A DNA stretch of 64,000 bases, taken from NCBI GenBank assembly GCA_011799875.1, contig CM022301.1, forward strand, positions 16,555,927 through 16,619,926, read 5' to 3'. Made by a program: the position numbers and the translations under genes. The stretch comes from Thinopyrum elongatum (lineage: Eukaryota > Streptophyta > Magnoliopsida > Poales > Poaceae). Below the pieces are notes generated by a model. That model searched no databases and was not told the DNA's origin. It saw nothing but the letters and a program-made list of their open reading frames with translations. Positions 11,669-23,075 of this stretch are shown one piece after another. The stretch's first letter is position 1, and every line of letters starts with the position of its first letter.

Positions 11669-13168
11669 TGATACGTCTCCAACGTATCTATAATTTATGA
11701 AGTATTCATGCCATGTTTACAACAATTTTATATGGATTTGGTATGATTTGATTAGAACTAACCCGGACTGACACTGTTTTCAACAGAACTACCGTGGTGT
11801 CATTTTTTGTGCAGAAATAAAAGTTCTCGGAATGGGCTGAAAATTTACGGTAATTTTTCATGGACCAAAAGAGACCCCAAAAGCACCGGATCTGGGTCAA
11901 GAAGTGACCGAGGTGGCCACAAGCCGCCAGGGCACGCCCTGGGGGGTAGGGCGCGCCCCTACGGCTTGTGGACACCTTGGGCACCCCCTTGACGTGAGAC
12001 CGATGCCAAAAATTCTTATAAATACCCAAACCTCCGAAAAAAACCCTAAATAAGAAGTTCCGCCGCCGCAAGCCTCTGTAGCAATGAAAAATCAATCTAG
12101 GCCCTCTCCGGCACACTACCGGAGGGGGCCATCATCACCGGAGGCCATGGAGGAGGAATCCGGGGGGAGGCATCATCACCATGGAGTCCAAGGACCAGAG
12201 GGAGAACCTCTCCCCATCTAGGGGGAGGCCATGGAGGAGGAAACATAAGGGGGAGACTCTCTCCCCCTCTCTCTCAGTGGCGCCGGAGTGCCGCTGGGGG
12301 AACCATCGCCGCGGTGATCGTCTTCATCAACATCACCATCTTCATCACCTTCCTCATATCTTTTAAGCAGTCCACTCTCCCGCACCCCGCTGTAATCCCC
12401 TACTTGAACATGGTGCTTTGTGCCACATATTATGATCCAATGATGTGTTGCCATCCTATGATGTTTTGAGTAGATTTCTTTTGTCCTTTGGGTTGATTGA
12501 TGATCTAGATTGTTTTGAGTTGTTTGTTTTATTTTGGTGCTGTCCTATGGTGCCTTCCGTGCCGCGCACATGTGAAGGATTCCCGCTGTAGGATGTTGCA
12601 ATACGTTCATGATTCGCTTATAGTGGGTTGCTAGAGTGACAGAAGCTTAAACCCGAGTAAGGGGGTTGTTGCGTATGGGATAAAGGGGACTTGATACTTT
12701 AATGCTATGGTTGAGTTTTACCTTAATGATCTTTAGTAGTTGCGAATGCTTGCTAGAGTTCCAATCATAAGTGCATATGATCCAAGTAGAGAAAGTATGT
12801 TAGCTTATGCCTCTCCCTCATATAAAATTGCAATAATGACTACCGATCTTGTTAACAATTGCCTAGGATAATTCCGCACACCGATCCATCATTATTCCAC
12901 ACTCGCTATTTATAATATATAGTAATTTATTCTAACTTTATGTTAACATCACCTATTTTTATATTTTAGTTCTCCGATATCATGCAAAGTAACCTTATTC
13001 ATACCCACAACGTAGTTTTATTTCTCGTTTCTAGAAGAAAGCAAACGTTCGGTGTACGTAGAGTCGTATCAGTGGCAGATAGGACTTGAGAGAATATTGA
13101 TCTTACCATACTTATCACTTCCACCTTTGGAAATTGCTACGATGATTCCTTGCACTTGGGGATTATCA
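11669..13168 (+). repeat. 5' LTR of element B
   Basis: Begins TGATACGTCTCCAACG and ends TTGGGGATTATCA. Compared with the 3' LTR it lacks about 27 bp (TTTAGCTCCTTGTGGG and following bases) near 13107. It also carries extra GC-rich sequence near 11935-11955. Confidence 0.92.
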
Positions 13169-13178
13169 AGCTCTTTTC

Positions 13179-13196
13179 TGGCGCCGTTGCCGGGGA
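13179..13196 (+). promoter_or_regulatory. tRNA-Asp primer-binding site of element B
   Basis: TGGCGCCGTTGCCGGGGA is perfectly complementary to the tRNA-Asp 3' end and lies 10 bp after the LTR. It is preceded by the same AGCTCTTTTC spacer seen in element A. Confidence 0.88.
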
Positions 13197-14023
13197 GCAA
13201 TAGCGTGGGGTTGATATTCTCGTGTGTGCTTGTTTGCTTTCTTCACTAAGTAGATTTTGTTTTCCCTTTTGTTTTTGTTCTCTTTAGTTGTAGGTGAAAC
13301 AAACAAATTTTTTTAAAAGAATGCAAAATACAAAAAAATTTACTTGCCTCTTATGCCTAAGAACTTTTTCAAAAAGAGAAGTGATTGGAAGGTTATGCAT
13401 TGGAAAAGTGAGGGTCGACCTTGAACACTTGTGTTCATGCTCATGGAAACATTGTAGAATTTTTCATGGAAGTTTCTCAAAAATAATTATCCCCTTGTAA
13501 ATATCCATTGTATTATAAAAATAATGGGCCAAGATTTGGCTTTAGGATGATTAGATTGCTTGTTTGCTATGTGCGGTGCAAAAACAGAAACTTTGGCTGT
13601 AGTGCGTGATTTTACATTTTTTACTGGTACGTCAAAAGTTTCTGAAATTTTTACACAGTAATGCTATGCAATTTTTTTATTTTTTACTATTTTTCAGAAT
13701 TTTTGGAGTTACATAAGTATACGAAATTTCCAGATTGCTACATACTGTCCTGTTTTTGACAGATTCTGTTTTTTATGTATTGTTCACTTATTTTGATGAA
13801 TCTATGGGTAGTATCGGGGGGTATGAACCATGGTGAAGTTGGAATATAGTAGATATAATGCTAATATAAAATCGTAATGAGTTTACAACAGTACCTAAAG
13901 GTAGTGATTTTCTTTATTATACTAACGGATCTCACAAGGTTTTTTGTTATGTTTTGTGTGGATGAAGTGTTCGAAGATCGAGGAGTTATCGATATGAGAA
14001 GAATAAGGAGAGGCAAGAGTTCA

Positions 14024-15245
14024 AGCTTGGGGATGCCCAAGGCACCCCAAGTAAATATTTCAAGGATACTCAAGCATCTAAGCTTGGGGATGCCCCGGTT
14101 GGCATCCCGTCTTTCTTCTTCAACAATTATCGATATACCTCGGTTTTTGTTTTGTTCACATGTTATGCGTCTTTAGTGTTTATTTTTCTTTTCTTTTCCT
14201 TTATGCACCATGCTAGTATGAGATAGTCCTTCATTGATTTATAGAACGCTTCATGTGCTTCACTTAAATCTTTTGAGTATGGCTTTATAGAATGCTCTTT
14301 GTGCTTCACTTAAATCTTTTGAGTATGGCTTTATAAAATGCTCTTTGTGCTTCACTTAAATCTTTTGAGTATGGCTTTGTAGAATGCTTCGTATGCTTCA
14401 CTTATATATTTTGAGCTTGGATATTGGTCAATCTATATTAATTGTAGAATGCTCTATGAACTTCACTTATATCTTTTAGAGTTTGAATAAAATTATCATC
14501 GAAATTGGGCTTCGAAGAGTATCATTAAAATTTCATGCCTAGCTAAAAAGGCATTAAAGAAAAGCGCTTGTTGGGAGACAACCCAATATTTATCCTTATT
14601 GTTTTTGTGTGTTCACATGATTAAGCTACTGTATTAATCATGTTCTATAGTTTTTGTTTCAATAAAGTGCCAAGTAAAGCCTTTGGGATAGTGTGGTTGA
14701 TAGTTGATTTGATTCTGTGCAAAAACAGAAACTTTTGCGTCCAGTAACAGAATTGCTAAAATTTACTGGAATGTGGAAAAGCTCTGAATTTTTTACAAAG
14801 GATTTATATAAAAAAATTCTACGTTGTCCTAAATTTTCAGAATATTTGGAGTAACAGAAGTATGAGCGTAATTCAGATCTTTACAGACTGTTCTGTTTTT
14901 GACAGATTTTGTTTTCGATGCATAGTTTGCTTGTTTTCTAGTTTCTATGGCTTATATTGCTTAATATAAATTGTGGAAATGATAGAGTACAGTAGGAATT
15001 ATGTGAAAACAATTATGAATCTTATCTTGACAGTACCCAAGTGAATGATTTGTTTTATTATACTAACGGCGCTCACGAGTTTTCTGCTGAGTTTTGTGTG
15101 ATTGAAGTTTTCAAGTTTTGGGTGAGATATCTATATGAGAAGAATGAAGAGTGCAAGAACCTAAGCTTGGGGATTCCCAAGGCACCCCAAGGTAATATTC
15201 AAGGAAGACTCAAGCGCCTAAGCATGGGGATGCCCCGGAAGGCAT
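14024..15245 (+). other. Two paired polypurine-like hairpin modules in element B
   Basis: AGCTTGGGGATGC-type motifs occur at 14024 and 14081, and at 15164 and 15221, each pair 57 bp apart as in element A. Each is followed by a complementary GGCA(C/T)CCC arm. The hairpin block ATGCCTAGCTAAAAAGGCAT and GTTGGGAGACAACCC lies between the pairs (14534-14590). The flanking sequence repeats at about 1.1 kb and includes GTTTTGTGTG and GATATGAGAAGAA phrases. Confidence 0.7.
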
Positions 15246-15249
15246 CCCC

Positions 15250-16823
15250 TCTTTTGTCTTCAAAACTATCGGTATATCTTACTTGGAGCTATATTTTTAT
15301 TCATCACATGATATGTGTTTTGCTTGGAGCGTATTTTCATTTTACTAGCTGTTTGAATAAAATCATTGGATCTGAAATCTTGAATGAGAGAGAGTCCTCA
15401 CATGGCTATTTAACTATTTGTCTACTCATTGATCTTCACTTATATCTTTTGGAGTAGTTTTGTCATTTACTCTCGTGCTTCACGTATATCCTATGAGTAA
15501 ATGGTTGAATGAATTGAATATCATAAATCCAAAATTATATATGTTTCATATGCTTATCCCATGGGGAGTAATGACTTCACGTTTAAGAAGTATAGGTGGT
15601 AAAATTTATTGAAAGTTAGCAAATTCAACATTGGTCAATTGAACAATTCATGAAAGAATATTGAAGGAAGAGATATCTCACATATAAATATACTATCTTG
15701 GACATCTTCTATGATTGTGAGCCCCATTAATTATTTTCAAACTTGAGCAAATTAGTTGAAGTTGGACAAGGAAGACGACGTAATGAGTTATGTTTGGGTA
15801 TATTTGTATAGAAGTTATATTGTTATGGATCCTCCAACATGTGGTGCTTGCTTAGGATCTTTTGCTAGCCAAAATTTTGTACTAAGTAGAGATACTACTT
15901 GTGCATCCAAAACCCTTAAACCCAGTTTCTTGCCATAAGCGTCCACCATATCTACCTATGGATTGAATAAGATCCTTCAAGTAAGTTGTCATCGGTGCAA
16001 AAGGCAATAAAAATTGCTGCTAAATATGTATGATCTTTTATTGTAAGGGAAAATAAGCGTTGTACGAACTTGTGATGGTAAAGAAATAAAAGCGACGGAC
16101 TGCATAATGAAGGTTGCTATCACAAAGGGCAATACAACATGACGTTCCTTTGCATTAAGGGTTTGCACATCCAAAATTAAAAAGCGCATGACAACCTCTG
16201 CTTCCCTCTGCGAAGGGCCTATCTTCTACTTTCATGTATTTACTTTTACGCAAGAGTCAATAGTATTTCTTCTTATTTCAACCTCAACTATTCTTTAGTT
16301 GGCAAGCATCATATGGTGTGGAAAGATGCAAGCATATATGGCCATTCAAATATATTTGATCATGAGTTATTATTGTTGACAATTATCTATATGGTAAATA
16401 AGTTGGGAGGCGAAACATTAAGCCCCTATCTTTCTCTGTGTTCGACGGATGCTATTTGTTCTAAAAATATGCCTTGTGTGTTAGCAATCATGGAAGACTA
16501 TATGATAGTTGAGTATGTGGAATTTTCTAAATCAAAGCTCTTACATAGACCATTCCTGAAAATAAGATGAATTGCAATTGTTTGATGACTAAGAACATGG
16601 TTTGTTAGTTTTTAAGAAACTTTATGGTCTATACTTTAACATGTGAATAGCTTGTTACTTGATCATGAGAAGTTTTATGAGATGAGCTACTGTTTATGAC
16701 ATATAATAATGCTAGAAAAAGTGTTTGGAACCTCCATTGATCAAACTTATGCACTGTGCTAGCATTCACACTTCATAAATTATTTCTTTTATCATTTACC
16801 AACTCGAGGACGAGCAGGAATTA
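15250..16823. other. Non-coding internal region of element B
   Basis: AT-rich sequence with no convincing ORF. It ends in the conserved CTCGAGGACGAGCAGGAATTA phrase just before the polypurine tract, as in element A. Confidence 0.55.
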
Positions 16824-16836
16824 AGCTTGGGGATGC
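16824..16836 (+). promoter_or_regulatory. Polypurine tract of element B
   Basis: AGCTTGGGGATGC directly precedes the 3' LTR. It is identical to the tract of element A. Confidence 0.75.
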
Positions 16837-18347
16837 TGATACGTCTCCAACGTATCTATAATTTATGAAGTATTCATGCCATGTTTAAAACAATTTTATA
16901 TGGTTTTGGTATAATTTGATTAGAACTAACCCGGACTGACGCTGTTTTCAGCAGAACTACCGTGGTGTCGTTTTTTGTGCAGAAATAGAAGTTCTCGGAA
17001 TGGGCTGAAAATTTACGGTGATTTTTAATGGACCAAAAGAGACCCCCGAAGCACCAGAGCTGGGCCAGGAAGTGACCGAGGTGGCCACAAGCCGCCAAGG
17101 CGCGCCCCTACGGCTTGTGGTTACCTCAGGCACCCCCTTGACGTGAGAACGACGCCAAAAATTCTTACAAATACCCAAACCTTCGAAAAGAATCCTAGAT
17201 CGGAAGTTCCGCCGCCGCAAGCCTCTGTAGCCACGAAAAATCAATCTAGGCCCTCTCCGGCACCCTGCCGGAGGGGGCCATCATCACCGGAGGCCATGGA
17301 GGAGGAATCCGGGGGGGGGGCATCATCACCATGGAGGCCAAGGACCAGAGGGAGAACCTCTCCCCATCTAGGGGGGGAGGCCATGGAGGAGGAAGCACAA
17401 GGGGGAGACTCTCTCCCCCTCTCCCTCGGTGGCGCCGAAGTGCCGCCGGGGGATCCATCGCCGCGATGATTGTCTTCATCAACATCACCATCTTCATCAC
17501 CTTCCTCATATCTTTTAAGCAATCCACTCTCCCGCACCCCGCTGTAATCCCCTACTTGAACATGGTGCTTTATGCCACATATTATGATCCAATGATGTGT
17601 TGCCATCCTATGATGTTTTGAGTAGATTTCTTTTGTACTTTGGGTTGATTGATGATCTAGATTGGTTAGAGTTGTATGTTTTATTTTGGTGCTGTCCTAT
17701 GGTGCCTTCCGTGCCGCGCACACGTGAAGGATTCCCGCTGTAGGGTGTTGCCATACGTTCATGATTCGCTTATAGTGGGTTGCTAGAGTGACAGAAGTTT
17801 AAATCCGAGTAAAGGGGTTGTTGCGTATGGGATAAAGGGGACTTGATACTTTAATATTATGGTTGGGTTTTACCTTAATGATCTTTAGTAGTTGCGGATG
17901 CTTGCTAGAGTTCCAATCATAAGTGCATATGATCCAAGTAGAGAAAGTATGTTAGCTTATACCTCTCCCTCATATAAAATTGCAATAATGACTACCGATC
18001 TTGTTAACAATTGCCTAGGATAATTTTGCACACCGATTCATCATTATTCCACACTCGCTATTTATAATATATAGTAATTTATTCAAACTTTATGTTAACA
18101 ACATGTATTTTTATATTTTAGTTCTCTGATATCATGCAAAGCTAGCTTATTCATACCCACAACGTAGTTTTATTTCTCGTTTCTAGAAGAAAGCAAACGT
18201 TCGGTGTACGTGGAGTCGTATCAGTGGCAGATAGGATTTGAGAGAATATTGATCTTACCTTTAGCTCCTTGTGGGTTCGACACTCCATACTTATCACTTC
18301 CACCTTTTTAAATTGTTACGATGATTCCTTGCACTTGGGGATTATCA
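16837..18347 (+). repeat. 3' LTR of element B
   Basis: Begins TGATACGTCTCCAACG and ends GGGGATTATCA, followed by the CATGG duplication. It retains the CTTGTGGGTTCGACACTCC segment missing from the 5' LTR. Confidence 0.92.
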
Positions 18348-19212
18348 CATGGCTGGTTCTCAGAATGATATTAGTTTTCTTCAGCGGTCTCCGGTGTTTG
18401 CAAGGCTTGCAGAAGGCCACTCTCCGGAGGTCAACTTTGAGGTCAATGACCATCATTACAACAAGGGATATTACCTAGCTGATGGTATCTATCCTCAGTG
18501 GTCAACTCTTGTGAAGACCATACCCAATCCACAAGGAGAGAAGAGACATAGGTTTGGCCAAATGCAGGAGAGTGCTAGGAAGGATGTGGAGCGTGCTTTC
18601 GCCTTTCGGTGTGCTTCAGTCTCGGTGGGGTATCTTTCATAACCCTGCTTTGACATGGAACACGAAGAAGCTTTGGGAGGTGATGACTGTTTGTGCGATC
18701 ATGCACAACATGATCGTGGAGAATGAGCATGATGATAGCATCTACGACCAAGGGTTTGATTTCCAGGGTGAAAATATTAAGCCTGAGCATGCACCTCCTG
18801 CAACCTTTGAACAGCTTGTCGAGTTTCATCGGGAATTGCGTGATTGGCATACTCATGTCCAGCTTCAGGGTGACTTGGTTGAGCACATGTGGACTCACAT
18901 TGGCAACCAATAGATCTATCTATCGGTTTAATTTCTTTTCGTGCTAACAATTTTCAATTGAAATGTAATAAGACTATTTGATATTATTTTTAATTCGATT
19001 GGGTTGTAACAAGGCTATTTCGGACGTGCAACTATTGCCATGTTTTAATTTCGGATATTTGTATATTCTCGAACGGATGAGATGCGGCCGTGCGTTGGAC
19101 GCACGGACGGTGCATTCACAAATTCGGGCAGACATGATCCCATTGTCACCTCCAAACGAACGAAAAACGAACGAAAAGAACGTCCGTTTAGGATCGTGCG
19201 TTGGAGTTGCCC

Positions 19213-19626
19213 TCATGTCCCTGTCTGCACACCTTCTTCTCAGGCCACCTCGATCGCAGAGCACCGTCACGTTATATTTAACTGATTGTGGAGTGCTCGG
19301 TCAGCAAGGTTTCTCCCCTCATCCTCATGTCCGGTTCCGTTCAGACCAACCTGCGCTCGCGTGTGTTGCCTGTCACAGACGCGTCCATCTGATTAATTGT
19401 GTGCCTATGCGTGTGGGCCAGCCTCACCCGGCCAGGCTACGTACATACCTACCGGCCAATGGCCGCCGCCGACACGCTCCCCGCCGGCGAATCCCGTCCA
19501 CATGACACTCCATCTTCTAAATGAAATATGGACACACGTGGCTCTCTTAAAGGAAAATCTATTACCACCATGGTTTCTTAGGAAGAATGAAACTATGGTC
19601 CAGGAAAAAAAGGGTACACAAGATAA
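19213..19626. other. Flanking DNA between the two Harbinger elements
   Basis: Begins with the TCA target duplication. The stretch at 19391-19440 (GTGTGCCTATGCGTGTGGGCC) resembles 941-990, so it is probably the left edge of the second duplicated block. No gene is seen. Confidence 0.5.
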
Positions 19627-21846
19627 GAGCATCTCTAGCAGATCCCGTATAACGCCGACCCGCAAAACGCGTTTGCAGTTCGCGGAAAAACAGCTTTACG
19701 GGCCGGCGCGGGCGGCCGAAGAGTAAGATCCCGCAAACTGACCCGTATAAAAGAATATTCATAGAAAATGCTTTTTTACGGGTCGGCTACCCCGGATCTG
19801 CTCGGGCACCGCCGCGTCGACCCGCAAATCGAAAACTCCCAGTCCGCGGGCGCACTAAATGCATAGGCGATATTGGTTCCAAATCCCGATGAGAAAACAT
19901 CGCCGGCACTGTAACACGCACTGGCCGACGCAAGCATCCTCCTCTTCAAGATGTCCCTCCTTGCCATATCATGCCACTCATTGGTGATGTCGTCCATGTC
20001 ATTGCGGTTCAATGTCATGATCCGATTCTCTTCGGCAAGAAGCTTGGACATGGCTTTGTTCTCAGTGGCACGTGCTCTTCTCTCCTCAATGGACGCCTTG
20101 CGTAACCCCTCATCCTTGAGCAATTGCCACTTCTCTTGCTTCTCCCGTGCCTTCTTCTCGGCCAACTCTTTCTTTGTCTCCAATGTCTTCGCTAACATCA
20201 ATTCATTTGATTGCACCATGGCATCTATTTTGTCCCGCAAGCTCGATGCTTCGTGTTCCCTCTTAATCTTTTCCTTTGTCTTCTTGTCACCATCGGGCTT
20301 GTTCAAGTTTCTTGGGCCATCATCATCTTCATCTTCATCCATGTTCATAAGTGAACCTCTCTTCGGTGGGGATTCCTTGTCAATCAACTTCCACTTCTCG
20401 CAATCTTTGAGCATATCCCAACAATGCTCTAGGTTAAAAAATTTGCCTTCGAAAGCTTCCATGTCTTTGTATCTTTGTTGGGCAATTTTGTCCTACACAA
20501 TTTAAACAAAGTCAAATGATGCAATCACTTCATATGATGCAAAATGATGTGCAAAACATGGGACGTGAAAACGAACTCACATAGTTAGATTCCACGGTTC
20601 CACTTGGAGGTGCATTGCATACTTGTTCCAAGCAAGCTGCCCAACGGCTGCAAATCGGCTTGATCACGTCCCAACGCCCTTGGAGTGACCAAAAGGTCCG
20701 TGGTGTCCTATTGGGATGCTTGGCCATCATGCGAAAGTATTGATCTTCGATTCTTTGCCAATATCTCTTGGAGGTTTGAGATGTACCCGTGCAAGCATCA
20801 AGAGACACCACACTCCAAGCCTTGATCAAGATTTGATCTTTCAAGATCGTGTAGTTCTTCGATCTCACGTTTTTTTTTCTTGCGCTTCCTCATACGCCCT
20901 CTCATCTATCTCCTCCACTTCATCTTCACCACCGTGATCATCCACGCCACCCTCCATTTCATTGTAATCAAAATCAGCGAACGGGGCCCTATCGATGTCG
21001 ACGGCGTTGGTGTCCAACAAGTTCACGAACTCGGCAGTGGCATTGTTCGAACCACCGCTACATTGAGCGACATCAAGTCAAGAACAACCACAATGCCGAA
21101 AAGCGAAGCAAGAACAAGAGATCGAAGATGCATACCTTGCGGCCATTTCATCGAACACCTCGCTTGCGGTGGAAGCAGCGCAGTTGAACGGCATCGTCGG
21201 GGAACATCTCGCCGGGGCGGAGGGAGTGGACGAAGGCGCCGGCCTTTTCGTAGGAACCTTCTTCCGTTTCACGCCCGAAACCTTGCTCGCCTTCTCCGCT
21301 GGCGGCCGGGCAGATCGCGCAGCGGCGGCGGCGCCCGGTGCGCGTGCCTTTCCGGCGGGGCCAGCCGGATTGCCGCCCTGCACGACAACGTTGCCCTGCC
21401 GCTTGCAGGCAGGCGCGTTGGGGCCTTGGGCGACGGCGGGGGCGACATGGCCGGCGATGAGATTCGCCGGAGGGGATTACGCGTGCGCGACCTCCACGGT
21501 GACGGGGGACGGCTGGGAGGCTTCCATGGCGCCGAAGAATGGCGGGGAAGATGGACCGGAGCGCGCGGTGGCGGGGCAATGGCGGCCGAGGAGGGGGGTG
21601 GAGCGGGAATGGCCGCGCGAAAATTTCCCTCACGTCAAATCTCGCTGCTGATAGGGGGCGAGCTCGGGTCAGCCTCCCACCCCGTGAATCTAAAGGTTGA
21701 GGGCGAACTTTTGCCGCGCCCCGCAAAAACTTTTATGGGTCGGACGCTTTTGCGGGGTCTACTCGGGCAGAATTTTCTGCGCCGAACCATATATCGACGG
21801 TTATTTTACGGGTCGCGGTCTTTTATGGAGTCTGCTAGAGATGCTC
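19627..21846 (-). mobile_element. PIF/Harbinger element 2, ORF1-only, non-autonomous
   Basis: Terminal inverted repeats GAGCATCTCTAGCAGA and TCTGCTAGAGATGCTC are flanked by the 3-bp duplication TAA (19624-19626 and 21847-21849), the classic Harbinger target. The whole 2.2 kb is taken up by a minus-strand gene for the Myb/SANT-like accessory protein. No DDE transposase is present, so it would depend on another element for the nuclease. Its terminal repeats differ from those of Harbinger 1, so that element was probably not its partner. Confidence 0.88.
19776..21527 (-). pseudogene. Harbinger ORF1 protein (Myb/SANT-like, NAM-associated C-terminal type), broken
   Basis: Three exons can be read on the minus strand: 21527-21136 (MEASQPSPVTVEVAHA..., Pro/Ala/Lys-rich), 21057-20581 and 20492-19776, with GT-AG junctions. 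Exon 2 encodes an acidic stretch (EDEVEEIDERAYEEAQEKK) followed by a trihelix/Myb-like domain with conserved Trp (KAWSVVSLDACTGTSQTSKR, RYWQRIEDQYF, SLQGRWDVIKP, CSRWAACLEQV). Exon 3 gives the coiled-coil C-terminal part (CWDMLKDCEKWKL, then Lys/Glu-rich helices). In known Harbinger systems this protein helps the transposase bind and enter the nucleus. Defects are an in-frame TAA at 21477-21479 and a shifted frame at a run of nine A/T around 20870-20879, just before the Myb domain. Related proteins are abundant in grass genomes. Confidence 0.82.
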
Positions 21847-21849
21847 TAA

Positions 21850-22235
21850 CATAGGGCATGTAAATGAAACGAGAAGGGGTTTAGAAATGTGCTTGTCAAA
21901 AGTGATGCTTCCTTGCCTCATCTGTTGCTTTCAGGGTGGCATGTAAATGAATAGATAGAACTGTTTGTTGCCGCACGATCGAGTTCATGCATGTATGACC
22001 ATGGCAACACTAGGTGGTCTCCAAAGAAACAATACTAATCAAGAAAGTCACGACGTACGATCCGTTCTCGCTCGCTCGTTAGCTTCAGTTTCGGGTTTCG
22101 TATGTCAATTTACCAATATATAAACCAGTGCGTATATACTATTTGGATATGCATCTATAGCCCAATTACTTAAGCGTCATGTAATTCGGGGCTGAGGGAG
22201 TACGAAAAGAGAACCATGGACGACGGAAGACTGCT
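21850..22235. other. Intergenic remainder, no gene
   Basis: Unique-looking DNA between Harbinger 2 and the duplicated block. GGGCTGAGGGAGTAC near 22190-22204 resembles the right tip of a Stowaway MITE, but no left partner was identified. Confidence 0.4.
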
Positions 22236-22491
22236 GCTAAACAACTCCTACGTGAGCGATACGGTGGTCGGCACCGGCCGTCATTTGGATTTGATTATTT
22301 CAGCCGACCGTTTTCTATACTCGCACGCCGTGCGTACGGGTCGGGTGAGGTGATATCACTATTTGGCCACTGGCTGGCGTTGGTTATTCAAAGTGCATTG
22401 CGCCAGCACGCACCTACGTACAGGAGGTTGCCTCTTGACCTGTGGCCGCTGGTCACTCCACGTTCTAACAGCTGACTCCCTCCGTCTGTTA

Positions 22492-23075
22492 GCTGGTCAT
22501 AGCGGGGAGTAACTTATTCCAGTGTCATGCATATGACACTAGTCTAAGTTACTATCTTTATAGTGCAAAGTAATATAGTAGTAGCGTCATAGTTTGCTTT
22601 ATTTATTAGCTCATAGACTCATTTTGCCTCGGGAAGGACTATGTTACAGTAACATATTATGTTACCACAAGCACCTCTTTCCTCATTAAATACTTGCCAC
22701 ATAAGCAAATTGTCTTGGGATGTGTTAAGTTACTACCTAAGGCTGCTGCCAATGCATCGGTGCTTAGACGAGGTGCTAAGCACATTAAATAGCTTAGCAA
22801 CTATACTCCCCAATGCATAGATGCTTAGCTTATGGTAGCTAAGTTTGCTTCATTTAATGATTTAGCAACTAAAGCTCTTTATGTATTGGTGGGCTTCATT
22901 CCTTTAAATGTTTTGTCTAGGTTCACGCGCTTAGCATTGTTTCTTTCTGGGGTCACTACACCCATCTCTCTCCTCTTAAATAACTTGCCACATCAGATTT
23001 TTTGCCTATGTGGAAGGCTTAGCACCTGTACAAGGTGCACTGGGAGGGGCCTAAGTTACCTCACTATGGCTAGCC
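22492..23075. mobile_element. Harbinger-type MITE (outer), host to a nested MITE
   Basis: Starts GCTGGTCATAGCGGGGAGTA and ends with an imperfect inverse (TTACCTCACTATGGCTAGCC). It is flanked by TTA at 22489-22491 and 23076-23078. Copy 1 of the flanking block lacks it, showing the pre-insertion sequence. There is no ORF. Confidence 0.85.
22741..23051. mobile_element. Harbinger-type MITE (inner), nested in the previous MITE
   Basis: Starts GGCTGCTGCCAATGCATCGG and ends with its imperfect inverse (TGCACTGGGAGGGGCC), with TAA duplications at 22738-22740 and 23052-23054. Subterminal GCTTAGCAC / GTGCTAAGC arms are visible. There is no coding capacity. Confidence 0.82.

Larger units (their letters stand above)
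11669..18347 (+). mobile_element. LTR retrotransposon B, non-autonomous, nested in the Harbinger transposase
   Basis: TG...CA LTRs of about 1500 and 1511 bp are flanked by the 5-bp duplication CATGG (11664-11668 and 18348-18352). The internal region (13169-16836) has a tRNA-Asp primer site, hairpin modules and a polypurine tract but no polyprotein genes. It shares the first 20 or so LTR bases, the primer site and several internal blocks with element A, but the rest of the LTR differs, so the two are related subfamilies rather than copies. It lacks the acidic ORF of A. Confidence 0.92.
10942..18913 (+). pseudogene. Harbinger transposase (DDE, Plant_tran type), split by element B and mutated
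   Basis: The frame starts at ATG 10942 (MDSGNEFFFHNF), runs to the element B insertion at 11668 and resumes at 18353. It is a plant PIF/Harbinger nuclease that would cut and rejoin the element's ends. The three acidic catalytic residues are all still visible: Asp in GSIDFMHW (11530-11532), Asp in LADGIYPQW (18481-18483) and Glu in DVERAF (18589-18591). Element B entered between the first two, inside FGMAGSQND. Three further lesions are seen: TGA at 11191-11193 and TAG at 11299-11301, both in frame, and an extra 7 bp (a CTTTCGC-type tandem duplication near 18597-18609) that shifts the frame before GVLQSRWGI. The end at 18913 follows HMWTHIGNQ. It cannot make active enzyme. The upstream frame is open to 10633, so an earlier start is possible. 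Confidence 0.88.
2871..19212 (+). mobile_element. PIF/Harbinger DNA transposon 1, carrying two nested LTR elements
   Basis: Terminal inverted repeats are GGGCAACTCCAACGCACGA at the left and its complement (TCGTGCGTTGGAGTTGCCC) at 19194-19212. A 3-bp duplication TCA lies at 2868-2870 and 19213-19215. With elements A and B and their duplications removed, about 2.2 kb remains in three pieces: 2871-3176, 10647-11668 and 18353-19212. The piece joins are exact, and they rebuild one plant Harbinger-type transposase frame on the plus strand. No Myb-like second ORF is present. TCA departs slightly from the TWA duplications most common in the superfamily. Confidence 0.9.
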
